Origin: Cruorifilaria tuberocauda
Lineage: Eukaryota > Nematoda > Chromadorea > Rhabditida > Onchocercidae
NCBI GenBank assembly: GCA_013365365.1
Contig: JABVXU010000050.1
Coordinates: forward strand, 1-64,000
Length of the DNA stretch: 64,000 bases
Direction: 5' to 3'
The notes beneath the pieces are model-generated. The model searched no databases and was not told the DNA's origin. It worked only from the letters and a program-made list of their open reading frames with translations. The position numbers were made by a program, and so were the translations under genes. Numbering within the stretch: position 1 is the first letter of the stretch; each line of letters opens with the position of its first letter. Below are positions 11,518 to 21,726 of this stretch, one piece after another.

Positions 11518-12380
11518 TCATTCTACACCGAGAAGTTCAACATCAAAAATCAGAGTTGAATTTGGTGGTATCGCGCCTGGAATTCCTCGACTACCATAAC
11601 CAAGATCTGATGAAACTGTCAACTTTGCACGCTGGCCAACAGACATCTGCAAATAAATTACATGTTAATTTGATTCTGATCTATCTACTGATTTGATCAA
11701 ATTTGACTATCGTGTAGCCGAAGAGTGAACATAACTTAACTTTATAAACCAGAAACGGAAGAAACTAAAAACAAATAATTTAAATATGTCTGAGAATTAA
11801 AACCTTTGCAACACCTTCATCCCATCCTTTGATGACTTCACCACAACCGATCTTAAACTTGAATGGCTTACCGCGTGAACGTGAACTGTCTACCTAAAAT
11901 TAATCAAAGTCAAGCATCAAAGAATTAAAGATATTAAGAAACAAGAGTTTAAATGAGACATTACGCTAGGATTTTGAATTAATTGAAAATATTACTTCTT
12001 TCCCATTTTCCAAAGTCAATACATAATGGCAAGTTACAGTTTGTCCCGTTTTTGGGAATGTTTGGCCTGAAAATATGTAAACTTCATTCCTTAAAAATTT
12101 TCGAAAATATTTCACTCTTAGAGGATACTTGAAGTGAGCATCTTCTCATTTCGAATTACATAGTATGAAAAGATGTAATGATATAAGATTCTTATGTTTT
12201 AAACAGCTCGATGAAATATTGGGCATATTCCCCACCAAAAATCATGTGTCTCTAATAACTGAAAATGAAATCCACTGATTGACTAACATGAGTTATGAAA
12301 TGTAAATAATATGAATAACTGAAATGTGAAACAGTAAACTAACCGTCTCCTTCTTTGTTAGTATCGATCTTCACCGGCAT
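11518..12380 (-). CDS. FKBP12: FKBP12-type peptidyl-prolyl cis-trans isomerase (108 aa)
   Basis: Four exons join in phase: 12344-12380, 11996-12066, 11804-11893 and 11518-11646. The product is a single FKBP domain of the canonical 108 residues. Recognisable blocks are [70 protein letters not shown]. Known role: cytosolic prolyl isomerase that binds FK506/rapamycin and regulates calcium-release channels and TGF-beta receptors in other animals. The floor tryptophan (IKGW), the VI pair and the tyrosine of YG are kept. Two pocket positions differ from human FKBP12: the Phe of KFDSS is Val here, and the His of GHPG is Ile. Start choice: ATG 18 bases after acceptor GTTTTACAG (12397-12405), a probable spliced-leader site. 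Very sure. Confidence 0.97.
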
Positions 12381-12396
12381 AATGAATTCAGAAGCA

Positions 12397-12405
12397 CTGT
12401 AAAAC
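12397..12405 (-). promoter_or_regulatory. Likely spliced-leader acceptor of FKBP12
   Basis: Minus-strand AAGTTTTACAG ends 16-18 bases upstream of the FKBP12 ATG, with no alternative ATG between. Consensus and position only. Confidence 0.4.
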
Positions 12406-14796
12406 TTAGATGGATATTTTAAAATAAAATGTTAACATGCGATTAAGATATTTCACAGGCTGTTCCAAAAAAAATTGAGTGGAATCAGGAAGTTATAAAT
12501 TCCAATGATATGGTTAGCAAGTGAAAGCAAAATGAGACGGTATGTTTCAGAAAGAGAGTACAAATTCATATGAACAAAATGAAAGTGCAAAATTCGGTAA
12601 GATATTTATGAGATCTCATAAGTACTTGAACAGCTTTTTCCAAGCTTTAAATATTCCTATTTTTGCGAAGAAAATATAGATTTGATTGGTATTCTAAGAT
12701 GGAAAGTTGTACTTTTTTCATCTTCTCGTGTATCTGATTTAACAAGTTGAACAATAAGTATCTTTGCAAAAGAACAAAGTAACAAATGCAAATGTGCTCT
12801 TCCAATTTTCACTGTAATGAACGACATACTTGAAATGAGAGAAGGAAGAAAAGAAAGCAAAGAGAAATATACAAGTTTCGTGCACCTTTTGTCCACACAG
12901 AATGAGTGAAAGAAGAGCGCACTAGTGAAAATCTTTCAAAGTCAAATGGAACATATGACATTTCAAGTGTAAAGAACTGCTGTAAAGCGCTTTTTATCCA
13001 TTCAAACAAGAGTACAAAACGTATTTATATGGGTAACTGATAAATGACGCTACAATTGATATAAAATTCTGGACCATTTTTCTAATGACCTGCTCTAGCT
13101 AATATCAGTTTCCTACCATCCATATGGAAATTTTCTTCGACGAAGTAATAGATGTGAAAACCTATACAGAGATCAAAAAAACTTTCTTTCAGTTCATTAA
13201 TTAATTACATTTATCCCCTCTGCAATAATAATTCCAATATTTCAGCTAACCATCACACACCCTTCAAAACTTTCCATTATCTGCCATCTCCATATTCCGA
13301 TGACACTTTAGATGTAAGAGTTAAACGCTCTCAACAGTTTGTTTAGTATTCATTCCATAAAAACAGCTTATCGACCTATAAAACGGAATGATGAAATCAG
13401 TTAACAATAATCTTTTACAGCTCCCCAAGAATGACGTAAAAATGCTTTGCCACTTATCATACAAATACCAAAAAAACAAATCATTATTCAACATCCAAAT
13501 CTTTTCGAATGCGTTTTTTTTTTGATTTCAAACCTACTGCCAACCATTAAAAATTTGTTAAACTCATCATGTATTAAATGTAGCTTACAAGTATATCATT
13601 TCCTGCATCAGAAAACTAAGTTTTAATTCAATATATTAAGGATCAGCAATTGCATGTATTATGAATTCTGAAGATGGAGAGTGTTGATGAAAATTATGCA
13701 CAAGGCTAACTGCAAATCATATAATTACTAGTTTAGCAAACTTTCATGTTCTATTTGCAGGGATGTTTAACCTCGAAAAAAAACGAGTTTTGCCCCATCA
13801 AAGCTAACATATAGAAAAATTTATTAGAAAAATTAAATGATCAGGAACACTTATACAACAAAATTATCTTAAAATCCTAGCAAAGGCACTGGCAGCATAA
13901 TGAGATCACAGCTATCCAAAACTAGCACCGCTTCATGAAATCGCAGATCGATGATGGACACCCGAATACATGACTCGAACCAATTGATCCTGAAATATTT
14001 ATTAATAGTAAATATTTAAATTTATTCACAATAATACGAAATTCAGCTTTTGAAAAGTAGTGGAAGTTGTACCGAATATTATGTTATAATTTGGATTTAT
14101 CTAGGGTGAAAGTTAGATTTCGCTTGAGTCTTACCTTAAAATTCCACAAATATCCGAAGAAAAACTTAACCATATATAATTAAATGGCCGATTTATATCC
14201 ATATTTTCGATTTATTTATTTTTGTTCCTTGTTCGTTAAATATTGCAATATAGATATTCATTATATAATATAATTTGAGGTTCTGTTACTTCAAATAAAA
14301 GTACTACAAACACATTACTCTCTCTCCCATCTAAGCGGGTTAAAATAAAAAGGAAGTTGAAGATAGCCACATCACAATTCTACTATTTCTAGGCCTTAAG
14401 CATATTTTGAATTTTATGACCGAAAAGGAATAAAGGTACACTTGACAAGTACCACAGTTTCCTTGTCAAATCTTGCATCAATATCATTTAACAAATGAAA
14501 TAATCGTAATTTTCTGCGTTTAAATATATAATTCAATTATTTAAACACCACAACCCCTAGATCATTGCAATATGGATCGTCTGTGTCATAACAAGCAGAA
14601 TTTAAGATCTTAAAATCATTTTTAAAATAAGACATATATTATATTATTGTTTTCAAATTTCACCTAAATATCAAAAAGCTTGTTTAAACTATCGAAATAT
14701 ATGACTTTTTTCATATCATAAGATTCTTTGCAGAAGAATTTTAAGAGACACAAGAATTTTTAGCCCTAATACCATGATTTCACTATGAGAACTCCT

Positions 14797-14822
14797 TAAT
14801 AAATCATTTAATAAATCATTTT
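14797..14822. repeat. Short tandem duplication
   Basis: Two copies of the 12-base unit AATAAATCATTT in direct tandem. Probably replication slippage; no function suggested. Confidence 0.7.
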
Positions 14823-15533
14823 TCCTAATGATTTTTAGAACCACTATAGCTTACATCTACCTTCTTCATGGAAAAAAATTTCTCTTCAAAAATTTTCAAC
14901 GGTTCGCATATGAATCCGAAATTAGCACGTCATTACTGATTTAATGTTAAACAAAATCCCACATTAACAAAACAACATTTTACTGGTGGATTCGAGCAAT
15001 ATAACTGTAAACAAATTTTAACATTTGAGACAAGCTGCGGATGGGCTGCTATATTTAATGATCTTCTCAAACCTAATACCTCAACTGCTGATGTAAAGTA
15101 AATCTAGCTGTTACCGCTAAAAATATAGTCATTAAAGTCAAGGTGATCTATATTGTTAGTAAATAATGTGCAAAAAAATAAAAAAAAAATTGAGCTTTAA
15201 TATAGAGGGAAAATGCTGCATATGTCGCACACATCAGATTTTGATTTAAGAAGCTATTCTGCGCATCATCAAAACCTATGCAGCACCACCCGCAACCAAT
15301 ATTATTAGAATAATGACTAAGTTCTAGAAAAATGAAATTATGGCTTAAAAAAAGAAAAAGCAAAAAATAATACTTAACACTGAAATTTTAAAAATTTAAC
15401 ACTGAAAAATTTTAATCTGTGCTTTTTAAAAATTTGTAGATCTCAGCGTGACCATCCAATTTTCTCTTTCTCATTCATCACTTTCATTTGAGAGAGTTTA
15501 ATTTGAAGATTGCCGATTATTTAAGTTTAGCTT

Positions 15534-15664
15534 TTATGTTTGAGTGAGGAAGCTCGATACCACCTGTAAGATAAATTATATTTCATTGCATTGATTGAAT
15601 ATATATTTTATTGCTTTACCTCCTCATAGTGTTCAAACAGCTTGCTTATTATAAGGTATTTATT
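15534..15664 (-). other. Possible 3' end of an unmodelled small gene
   Basis: On the minus strand a frame reading LIISKLFEHYEE ends at donor GAG|GTAAAG (15620), and after a 56-base intron with acceptor TATCTTACAG it continues in phase (15563-15534) as VVSSFLTQT then TAA. The join is coherent but upstream exons were not found and the acceptor of the first piece is weak (AAAAAG). It would lie 400 bases downstream of the STAR gene. Could be chance. Confidence 0.2.
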
Positions 15665-16082
15665 ATATTCTTTTTAAATGAAGACTGAATTAAGACTTTC
15701 GAATAATTGTTGAATGACCCAAATAAAGTCAAAATAAAAGTAGTAGAGAATAAATTGAATGGATGAGAGAGATAAGAAGTGCAAGTTGTAACCAAGATAA
15801 CATCAAAAGCAAGCTGACAAGAACAAATATTTTAAAAGCTAAATTCCTAGAAATTGAAAACCACCTATGTCACGAATCTTTATCATCCTTACCAGATCGT
15901 CAGAATCCATATTTTAAAAAACATGACTAACCATATTTGTATTGTTATAGAATGCGATTTGTTGAGATCCGTAGATCAAAATTGGGGAGATATGAGGAAA
16001 AGCCCAAAAAAAATGAATAAAACATTTTTAAATTTTCATTTGGAATAGTGGGGTTGAAGACATATCTCATTCAAGACTGCAT

Positions 16083-18192
16083 TCAATATGGGCGATACCT
16101 AAAAGAAAAGAAGACATTGAAAACCTAGCATTAACAGTGCTTCAGCAAATAATAGAGCAAGTGAAAGGTAAAAAATTCTTGTCTTACCCTCCACGATCAC
16201 CACCTCCTCGCACGCCTCTATAAGCACCACGTTGAATTCCTCCTCTATCACAACCACGTCCCCGGAAACCACCGCGTTCCCCACCTCGACCACCACGAAA
16301 ACCTCCTCTTCCTCCTCGCATTGCTCCCCCACCTGGCTGATCATCACCTGCATCTTCTCCACTATCTGTTATAAAGGAAAATTTTACGAGAGAGAATTAC
16401 TTTTATAAAAAACAAAGATTCAATAAAAAGGAATACCTTTTTCACCACCATCTCCTGCCGCTCCGCCTTGGTTACTCATTTTGTCAAAAGTTTCGTCTCG
16501 CGTCTGAAAGATTTGTTTCGATGTCAGAGATAGAGTGATCCAAAGCATCAATTTAACCGATGTACAAACTAAATATGATAAAAGGAAAATGTGCCAAAAA
16601 TTACACATCGTATAATAAAGATAAAAAGATTCAAAACATCATTTAACTTCTGTACGAATTAAGCTAAATATTTGAATACTAAAATCCAACTTCTTCCAAT
16701 ACATTACCTGACATTGTCAGACAAGCTGGTAGAATTGATGTTATTACACAAATGTTTTGCAGAAATCAAAAGTTCGGATTTTCAAACTTAACAATAAACA
16801 AGGGCATATATGAATAGCAAACTGCGTTGCACTCATGCCCAAGTTAAAATCTTATCGTTGTACAAATTGTAAAAATTCTGAACATGCGAAACAAATAAAA
16901 AGGAAAATCGAAAACATACCGGTTGCAAAGTAGTGGAAAGCTGCTCTAAAACGCCTGCTATTCGCTGATATGCAACATGCGCTGGTGCAATGGTTTCTAC
17001 TTTTACATGAAGTGGTCCACCATAATGGGCATATTGCGGATCACCACTTTGCAGCAATTCTTGTTCCTATTAAAAAAAATCAATCAGATTTACAATCAGG
17101 GAAAGGATTTAAATAATAGTCCATCTCTAACTCCTTTACTGGTCATGAGGTGATAAACACAGACGAAACTTATAAAAACCTTGGCGCGATCTTTGGTGGA
17201 ACCACGACCAAGTACATAAATGTGACATTTAAACTGTTTCGCCATAGCCTGCAACGTTGCTCCTTTTGGTCCCAAAATTTTACCAACAAAATTGAAATGT
17301 GGGTGCCTGAAGTTGGGAATCAGAACCTGGAAAGAAGAAATTTCTATTAAAAGAATCTGTTTCAAATATCGGTCTCATATTTTTTCTTCTTCTCTAATCT
17401 TAGATATTTACCAATTTTGCAGAACAAAGCATTATTTGTGATGAAACAGCAATTACATTAAATATTTAAAGTGGAGAAATCCAAAAACTACATTAAACTT
17501 AACCTTTTTGGAGACTTTAATTGGTTTGGCAATGTCAACTTCGAGCCATTCTGGATCAATGGAATTTTCCAATTTATCTGCTTCAGCAGCTAATAATCTT
17601 TTTGCGTTTTTGAATTGTTCACCCCATTCGCCGCCCTGCTCCATTAGTTGCTGCTCATTATGTATTTCGCGAATCACGACCTGTAAATCATCTTAATATT
17701 GAAGTCTCCCGTCTGAAATTTAGGAATACATTCGCAAACTTGTGCCATAAGAAACTTCAAGCGAGCAGTGTATTTATCCATGGAGTGACTTAAACAGTTA
17801 TTTGACTCTTCGAATTATTATGAAGTTTTAAGTAAAGGGCACTGTGCTAAATATTAAAAGTGGACTAAAAGTACTTCTAACAAAGCAAAAATAACCATTC
17901 TTTTTATTTTCCTTATTCATGATCAAACCATAAGCAAGGAATGCAATTAGAAATGCGATTCTTATTATTACTATCTTTTCACTAACTGTTGCAAAATAAA
18001 TTCACAAACCTGGATTTCTGCATCAAGTGGACTTTGAGTATCCATATAACCGTAACCACCATAACCTCCATAACCCGGAGCACCATACCCTCCATAACCT
18101 CCTGGAGCACCACCATAACCACCAGGGAAAGCTCCTGGTGGTCCACTCTGAAGACGTTCCGAAATCAGTCCACCCGTATTGCTAGCATCCAT
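16083..18192 (-). CDS. STAR-family KH-domain RNA-binding protein with RGG tail (Sam68/KHDRBS-like, 328 aa)
   Basis: Eight coding exons join in phase: 17987-18192 (from the ATG of MDASNTGG), 17740-17788, 17504-17680, 17180-17326, 16920-17066, 16437-16503, 16188-16365 and 16083-16098. Residues 18-50 are Gly/Tyr-rich (GGYGG repeats). A helical Qua1-like segment follows (MDKYTARLKFLMAQ). The STAR KH domain starts near residue 137 with DIAKPIKVSKKVLIP, contains FNFVGKILGPKGATLQ with the RNA-binding GPKG loop, then LGRGSTKDRAK and the Qua2-like HVKVETIAPAHVAYQRI. The C-terminus is an RGG/FRG box (residues about 265-323) ending GYRPY. Family role: nuclear splicing or translation regulator, arginine methylation expected in the RGG box. 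Two other features: intron 3 is only 59 bases, and exon 2 uses donor CA|GTTAGT because the closer CAG|GTTTGT would break the frame. The upstream alanine-rich exon is listed separately. Confidence 0.93.
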
Positions 18193-18412
18193 TACTATAT
18201 CAATAAAGAAAAAACTCATTACGAATGTGAACGTAAGTTCACAGCGAGCTTTTTCTTCACTTTTTTTTTAAGCAACCAAACATATTTGGATTGAACATTT
18301 GATTAAATCAACTCAAAATATTCTAATTAAACAAAAATAAAGGATAACTTCTTGAATGAAAACGTCTCAACCTTCCATTACTTGCACTTGAAGATTATAA
18401 TAAAACACATAC

Positions 18413-18493
18413 CGCCCCATTATAGCCAGCCCCACCGCCCGCGGCATTGCCATAATGGAAGTCCGCTCCCGCTGCTGCTGCTGTTGCGGCCAT
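18413..18493 (-). CDS. Alternative or 5' exon of the STAR gene (27 codons, Ala/Gly-rich)
   Basis: From ATG at 18493 the minus strand reads MAATAAAAGADFHYGNAAGG and on to donor GCG|GTATGT at 18412. Composition matches the Gly/Tyr-rich start of the STAR protein, and it lies 220 bases upstream. However, it ends in phase 0, while the next acceptor (GATATAG at 18195-18201) is followed by TAATGG, so a direct join gives an immediate stop. A weaker donor T|GTGTTT four bases on would restore frame. Either the longer protein uses that donor, or this exon is an upstream open frame and translation starts at MDASNTGG. Confidence 0.45.
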
Positions 18494-20668
18494 TTCCTTT
18501 ATGTTTCCCCTATTTAGATGTCTTTAGCCCGCGGAGCGGTTAACAAGAGCTAAAATCGGAAAGATTCAAATTACAAGCGATTTAAATTTATGCAAAGCAT
18601 GACGTTTAAAACTGACTAAATTAGATGATTAGGAGTCGATAAGTTTCAAAAAATTCGGTACTTCTTAAGAGATACCCACTGTCGAAGTATCGACGAATTA
18701 CTACAGAACTGTGCAGCACTTTGTTTCACGCAACGCGTTAGCACGCCGACTAGCGAGTGCATCTCTAAATGGGTCTGTTTGATTAAGTAATACTAGAGAG
18801 GTAAAGTAAGGAGGGTTAGTTGGATACCTTTTGCCTTAAGAATAGCAAACACAAAGAGAATAAACATTCCTGATAGACATATCTCTAAAAATATTCCCGA
18901 GATACCTCGATGCGTCTCAATATGAAACAGACGCATCCCATACCTAAAAATATTTTACAATGCCTTCAGTGCAAAAATGCATCCCTCGTTCATGGCATCA
19001 TTTCAGCAATCATCTTTAGGAAAATGCAGGTTAGGGTTCGCAGCAGATATTTTAATAAGTTATCGAAGGATCTTGATTCCAACTTTCAAAGTCTTCAATC
19101 ATTGATACTCTAAGAGTTACCTTTAAAACTATTGGTTATCAAATTGTACGAGAGGACAACATCTGAGCTGTCTCTTCTTCCAAAATCTCTTTTTTTTGGC
19201 AATTTTATGTTGCAGATTTCAAGAATTTCCTTATTTCCTCATAATACTGCATGATACTGCATTTCCTTAAGCGTAGCATTTTCTCTGTTTCTTACTATTC
19301 TGTTGTATTTCCTCAGACCTGGTGATTTCCGAATAGCTCTTATTCATTATGCGTTTTCAAATATTTTTTTATAATTACTTGCAGGAAATTTTAAAAACTG
19401 GTTCAAATAGTATAGAGAATGGAAGAGTCACAATGGATGTGTTGTTTTATTTTTGAGAGAAAGCGACAGTGATGATGTTTTGATCGTCAGACGAATCTAT
19501 AGTGAGTTTGTATACTATCCATCGCATTGTTTAATTTCTGTCGTCATGATGCTTTAGAAGAAATTGCGAAGCAGATAAGTTTTGTAATCAAAATCATGAC
19601 AATGGGAAATAATTCAATGGACAAGATTGATGATTCCATGCAAATATAATGCTGAAGCTGGGATTAATGACATTGATATTCATCTTTGTAAATTTCGAAG
19701 AATAGTATTATCGATAATCGTTACACGGAATTCTAAAGCATCCTAAAAGTGATAATCCATCATGTCAAGCCTAATGCATTCAGTAGGAAGCTGCGCATAT
19801 GACATAAAAGAATGGATTTGGGATTTCAGTTGTGCAATCGAAACGGGCAGGATAAAAAGAGAAAGAATAAACTTCTAATTATTTTCACTTTCACTAGGAT
19901 CATAAATGCCTTTATCCATTTTCTCTCCATACATTTATCGTCAAAAATTCTCTTTCTATATTCAGCTGGCTTCCTACTTCTTTTTTTGTTTCCAATAGTG
20001 TTCTTCTCGACATTGCAAAGAATCTGGTAAACAATGTTCCTTTAAGCAGTCTTCTTTTATTTTCAGTGTAGGCAAATGGAAGCAGTAGAGTATGCAGCAT
20101 TATCATCGATTTTTACTTTTCTAGAACAGAGATCCACTTCATGCTCCATTGTGCGTATATATAATTGCGATATTCTTCCATAAAATCTTTTAAAAAGCAG
20201 CTTTTCGTGAACTTTTGTTATTAGACTATCTAAAGTATGTTTCGTCTTATGTTACTGATATGATATTAAAGCAATGTGATGTTTGAGAAGAAAGTTGAGA
20301 TTTTTAAGAATGTTGGAATAATCAGTGATGTTACTTTACCTACTATCTCTATTGCAATTCTTTTCATTTTTCTATTATTTTTTCAAATGGGTTAGTATAC
20401 ATCAGTCCTTTCATGTTAAATTAACATTTAAAGGATATTTCACAAATTGTTTCTGACAGCTGAACATGCTTCGTTGTATGCTTTTCAAAACCTTAATTTT
20501 CTCTGATGTTTCTTATCTAATTTACTTCTAGTTTTTTTTCTGTTACTCCGTTGTTTTCTTTCCTCTTATACTTTCATATTTATTTATCCAAGTATTTTTG
20601 ATTCGAGACATAATGGGCAATGTAACAACAATATAGGCTGTTTCACATTTAAAAAAATTTCATTTTCA
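18494..20668. other. Divergent intergenic region between the STAR and phosphatidylinositol synthase genes
   Basis: 2.2 kb serving as upstream region for genes on both strands. 18690-18780 is locally GC-richer (CGCAACGCGTTAGCACGCCG) and is the likely STAR core promoter. A perfect 9-base inverted repeat GATGCGTCT/AGACGCATC with a 12-base loop lies near 18909-18938. The rest is T-rich with no supported exon. Confidence 0.45.
18909..18938. repeat. Perfect inverted repeat with short loop
   Basis: GATGCGTCT and its reverse complement AGACGCATC flank about 12 bases. It could fold as a hairpin in RNA or bind a dimeric factor; it is alone and not part of a recognisable RNA gene. Confidence 0.5.
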
Positions 20669-20669
20669 G
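20661..20669 (+). promoter_or_regulatory. Likely spliced-leader acceptor of phosphatidylinositol synthase
   Basis: CATTTTCAG ends 14 bases before the ATG at 20684 and no upstream coding exon fits. Consensus plus position; inference. Confidence 0.45.
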
Positions 20670-20683
20670 TTTTAAGATTGACG

Positions 20684-21726
20684 ATGGTAGAAACGAACGT
20701 TTGGCTTTTTTATCCGAATCTAATTGGCTATCTGCGCATAATCCTAGCTATGGTATCATTTGAAGCTATGACTTATGCGCCTTGGCGTGCGGTAATTTGT
20801 TATATTTTAAGCGCTGCTTCAGATGCTGTTGATGGATATGTAGCCCGACTGTATAATCAATGTTTGTTAGATTTCTTTTTGTGGATAAGTCGGATTTTAC
20901 AATCAACCAAATCATTTTAAGAGCAGCGATGTTCATCAAACATCAAAATGTACTCCATTCAAAGTTGGCTAAATTCTGCTAGATGTATATCTATTAATGA
21001 AGTTTCTGTCCATATTAGTTTTTTTTAAGTTTATCTAAGAATTGTTTCATTTTTCATTCCACTTTAAGCATCACGTTTCGGTGCTATGCTCGATATGTTA
21101 ACGGACCGTTGTGCTCTCATGGCATTGGTAATGTGTTGCGGATGTTTTTATCCCGATTACTTATTTTATTTTCAAATATCGGCTGTGGTTGACATTGCTT
21201 CGCATTGGCTCCATTTTCATACTAGCGATGTAACGGGTAAAATGACCCACAAAGTAAGTTCCAAACAATACGTTGAAAGATGTGGTATACTTGATTTAAG
21301 ATGACAAACAAAACTTTTGTGTTTATTCGTGAGAATATGCGTAGCATGAATGGACCATATTCATACGTTCTCTTAGATAAAGAGAATGAAAGAGATGATC
21401 ATGTTCGAAGATTTTTTGTTATTTTAATTTGAATCAGCACAAATCTTCATTTCCAGCAATCTTCAAATGCACTTTTACATCTCTACTATACATCTCGTCC
21501 GCTTCTCTTTGTGATGTGTTTGGGAAACGAGGCGTTCTACGGCTTAATATATATAAGTCATTTCTGGTCTGGCCCAGGTATCCATGGTTTCCATCTCATT
21601 TCATTCCTAGCGTCACTTTTCTTCCCAATTGCGCTACTGAAATCAATGATTAGTTTACTTCATCTTTTCATTGCTGCACAAACATTAGTAGCCAAAGATC
21701 AGGAATTGATTAAACATAACAAATGA
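20684..21726 (+). CDS. pisy-1: CDP-diacylglycerol-inositol 3-phosphatidyltransferase (phosphatidylinositol synthase, 210 aa)
   Basis: Three exons join in phase: 20684-20861, 21069-21253 and 21457-21726. The enzyme makes phosphatidylinositol from CDP-diacylglycerol and inositol in the ER membrane. The CDP-alcohol phosphotransferase motif is perfect: Asp47, Asp50-Gly51, Ala54-Arg55, Gly64, Asp68 and Asp72 at the required spacing, reading SDAVDGYVARLYNQSSRFGA then MLDMLTDRC. Length matches animal CDIPT (human 213). Hydrophobic segments suit a six-helix fold (PNLIGYLRIILAMVSF, WRAVICYILSA, ALMALVMCCGCF, LFVMCLGNEAFYGLIYI, FHLISFLASLFFPIALLKSM). The conserved SHWLHFHTSD is present. The usual start upstream in frame is a TTG, so the ATG at 20684 is chosen. 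Very sure. Confidence 0.96.

Larger units (their letters stand above)
12406..16082. other. 3.7-kb interval between the STAR gene and FKBP12, mostly empty
   Basis: AT-rich with short direct repeats. A few minus-strand pieces look like exons but cannot be assembled into a gene: 12899-12987 (frame FFTLEMSYVPFDFERFSLVR after GCAG, donor GGTGCAC), 13921-13990 (frame SIGSSHVFGCPSSICDF, stop, after TATTTCAG), and the pair at 15534-15664 described separately. A tandem duplication AATAAATCATTT lies at 14797-14822. I see no RNA gene here. Confidence 0.4.

Noticed and set aside
12657..13009. Minus-strand frames of 66-79 codons upstream of FKBP12
   Set aside because: One stretch looks exon-like, but it cannot be joined in phase to FKBP12, whose start is already explained by its own acceptor and ATG.
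17989..18294. 101-codon plus-strand frame rich in Thr and Ser
   Set aside because: It is the antisense shadow of the Gly/Tyr-rich exon of the STAR gene.
19812..20106. Overlapping open frames of 64-72 codons on both strands
   Set aside because: Mostly Phe/Leu/Ile from T-rich DNA upstream of the phosphatidylinositol synthase gene; no splice context.
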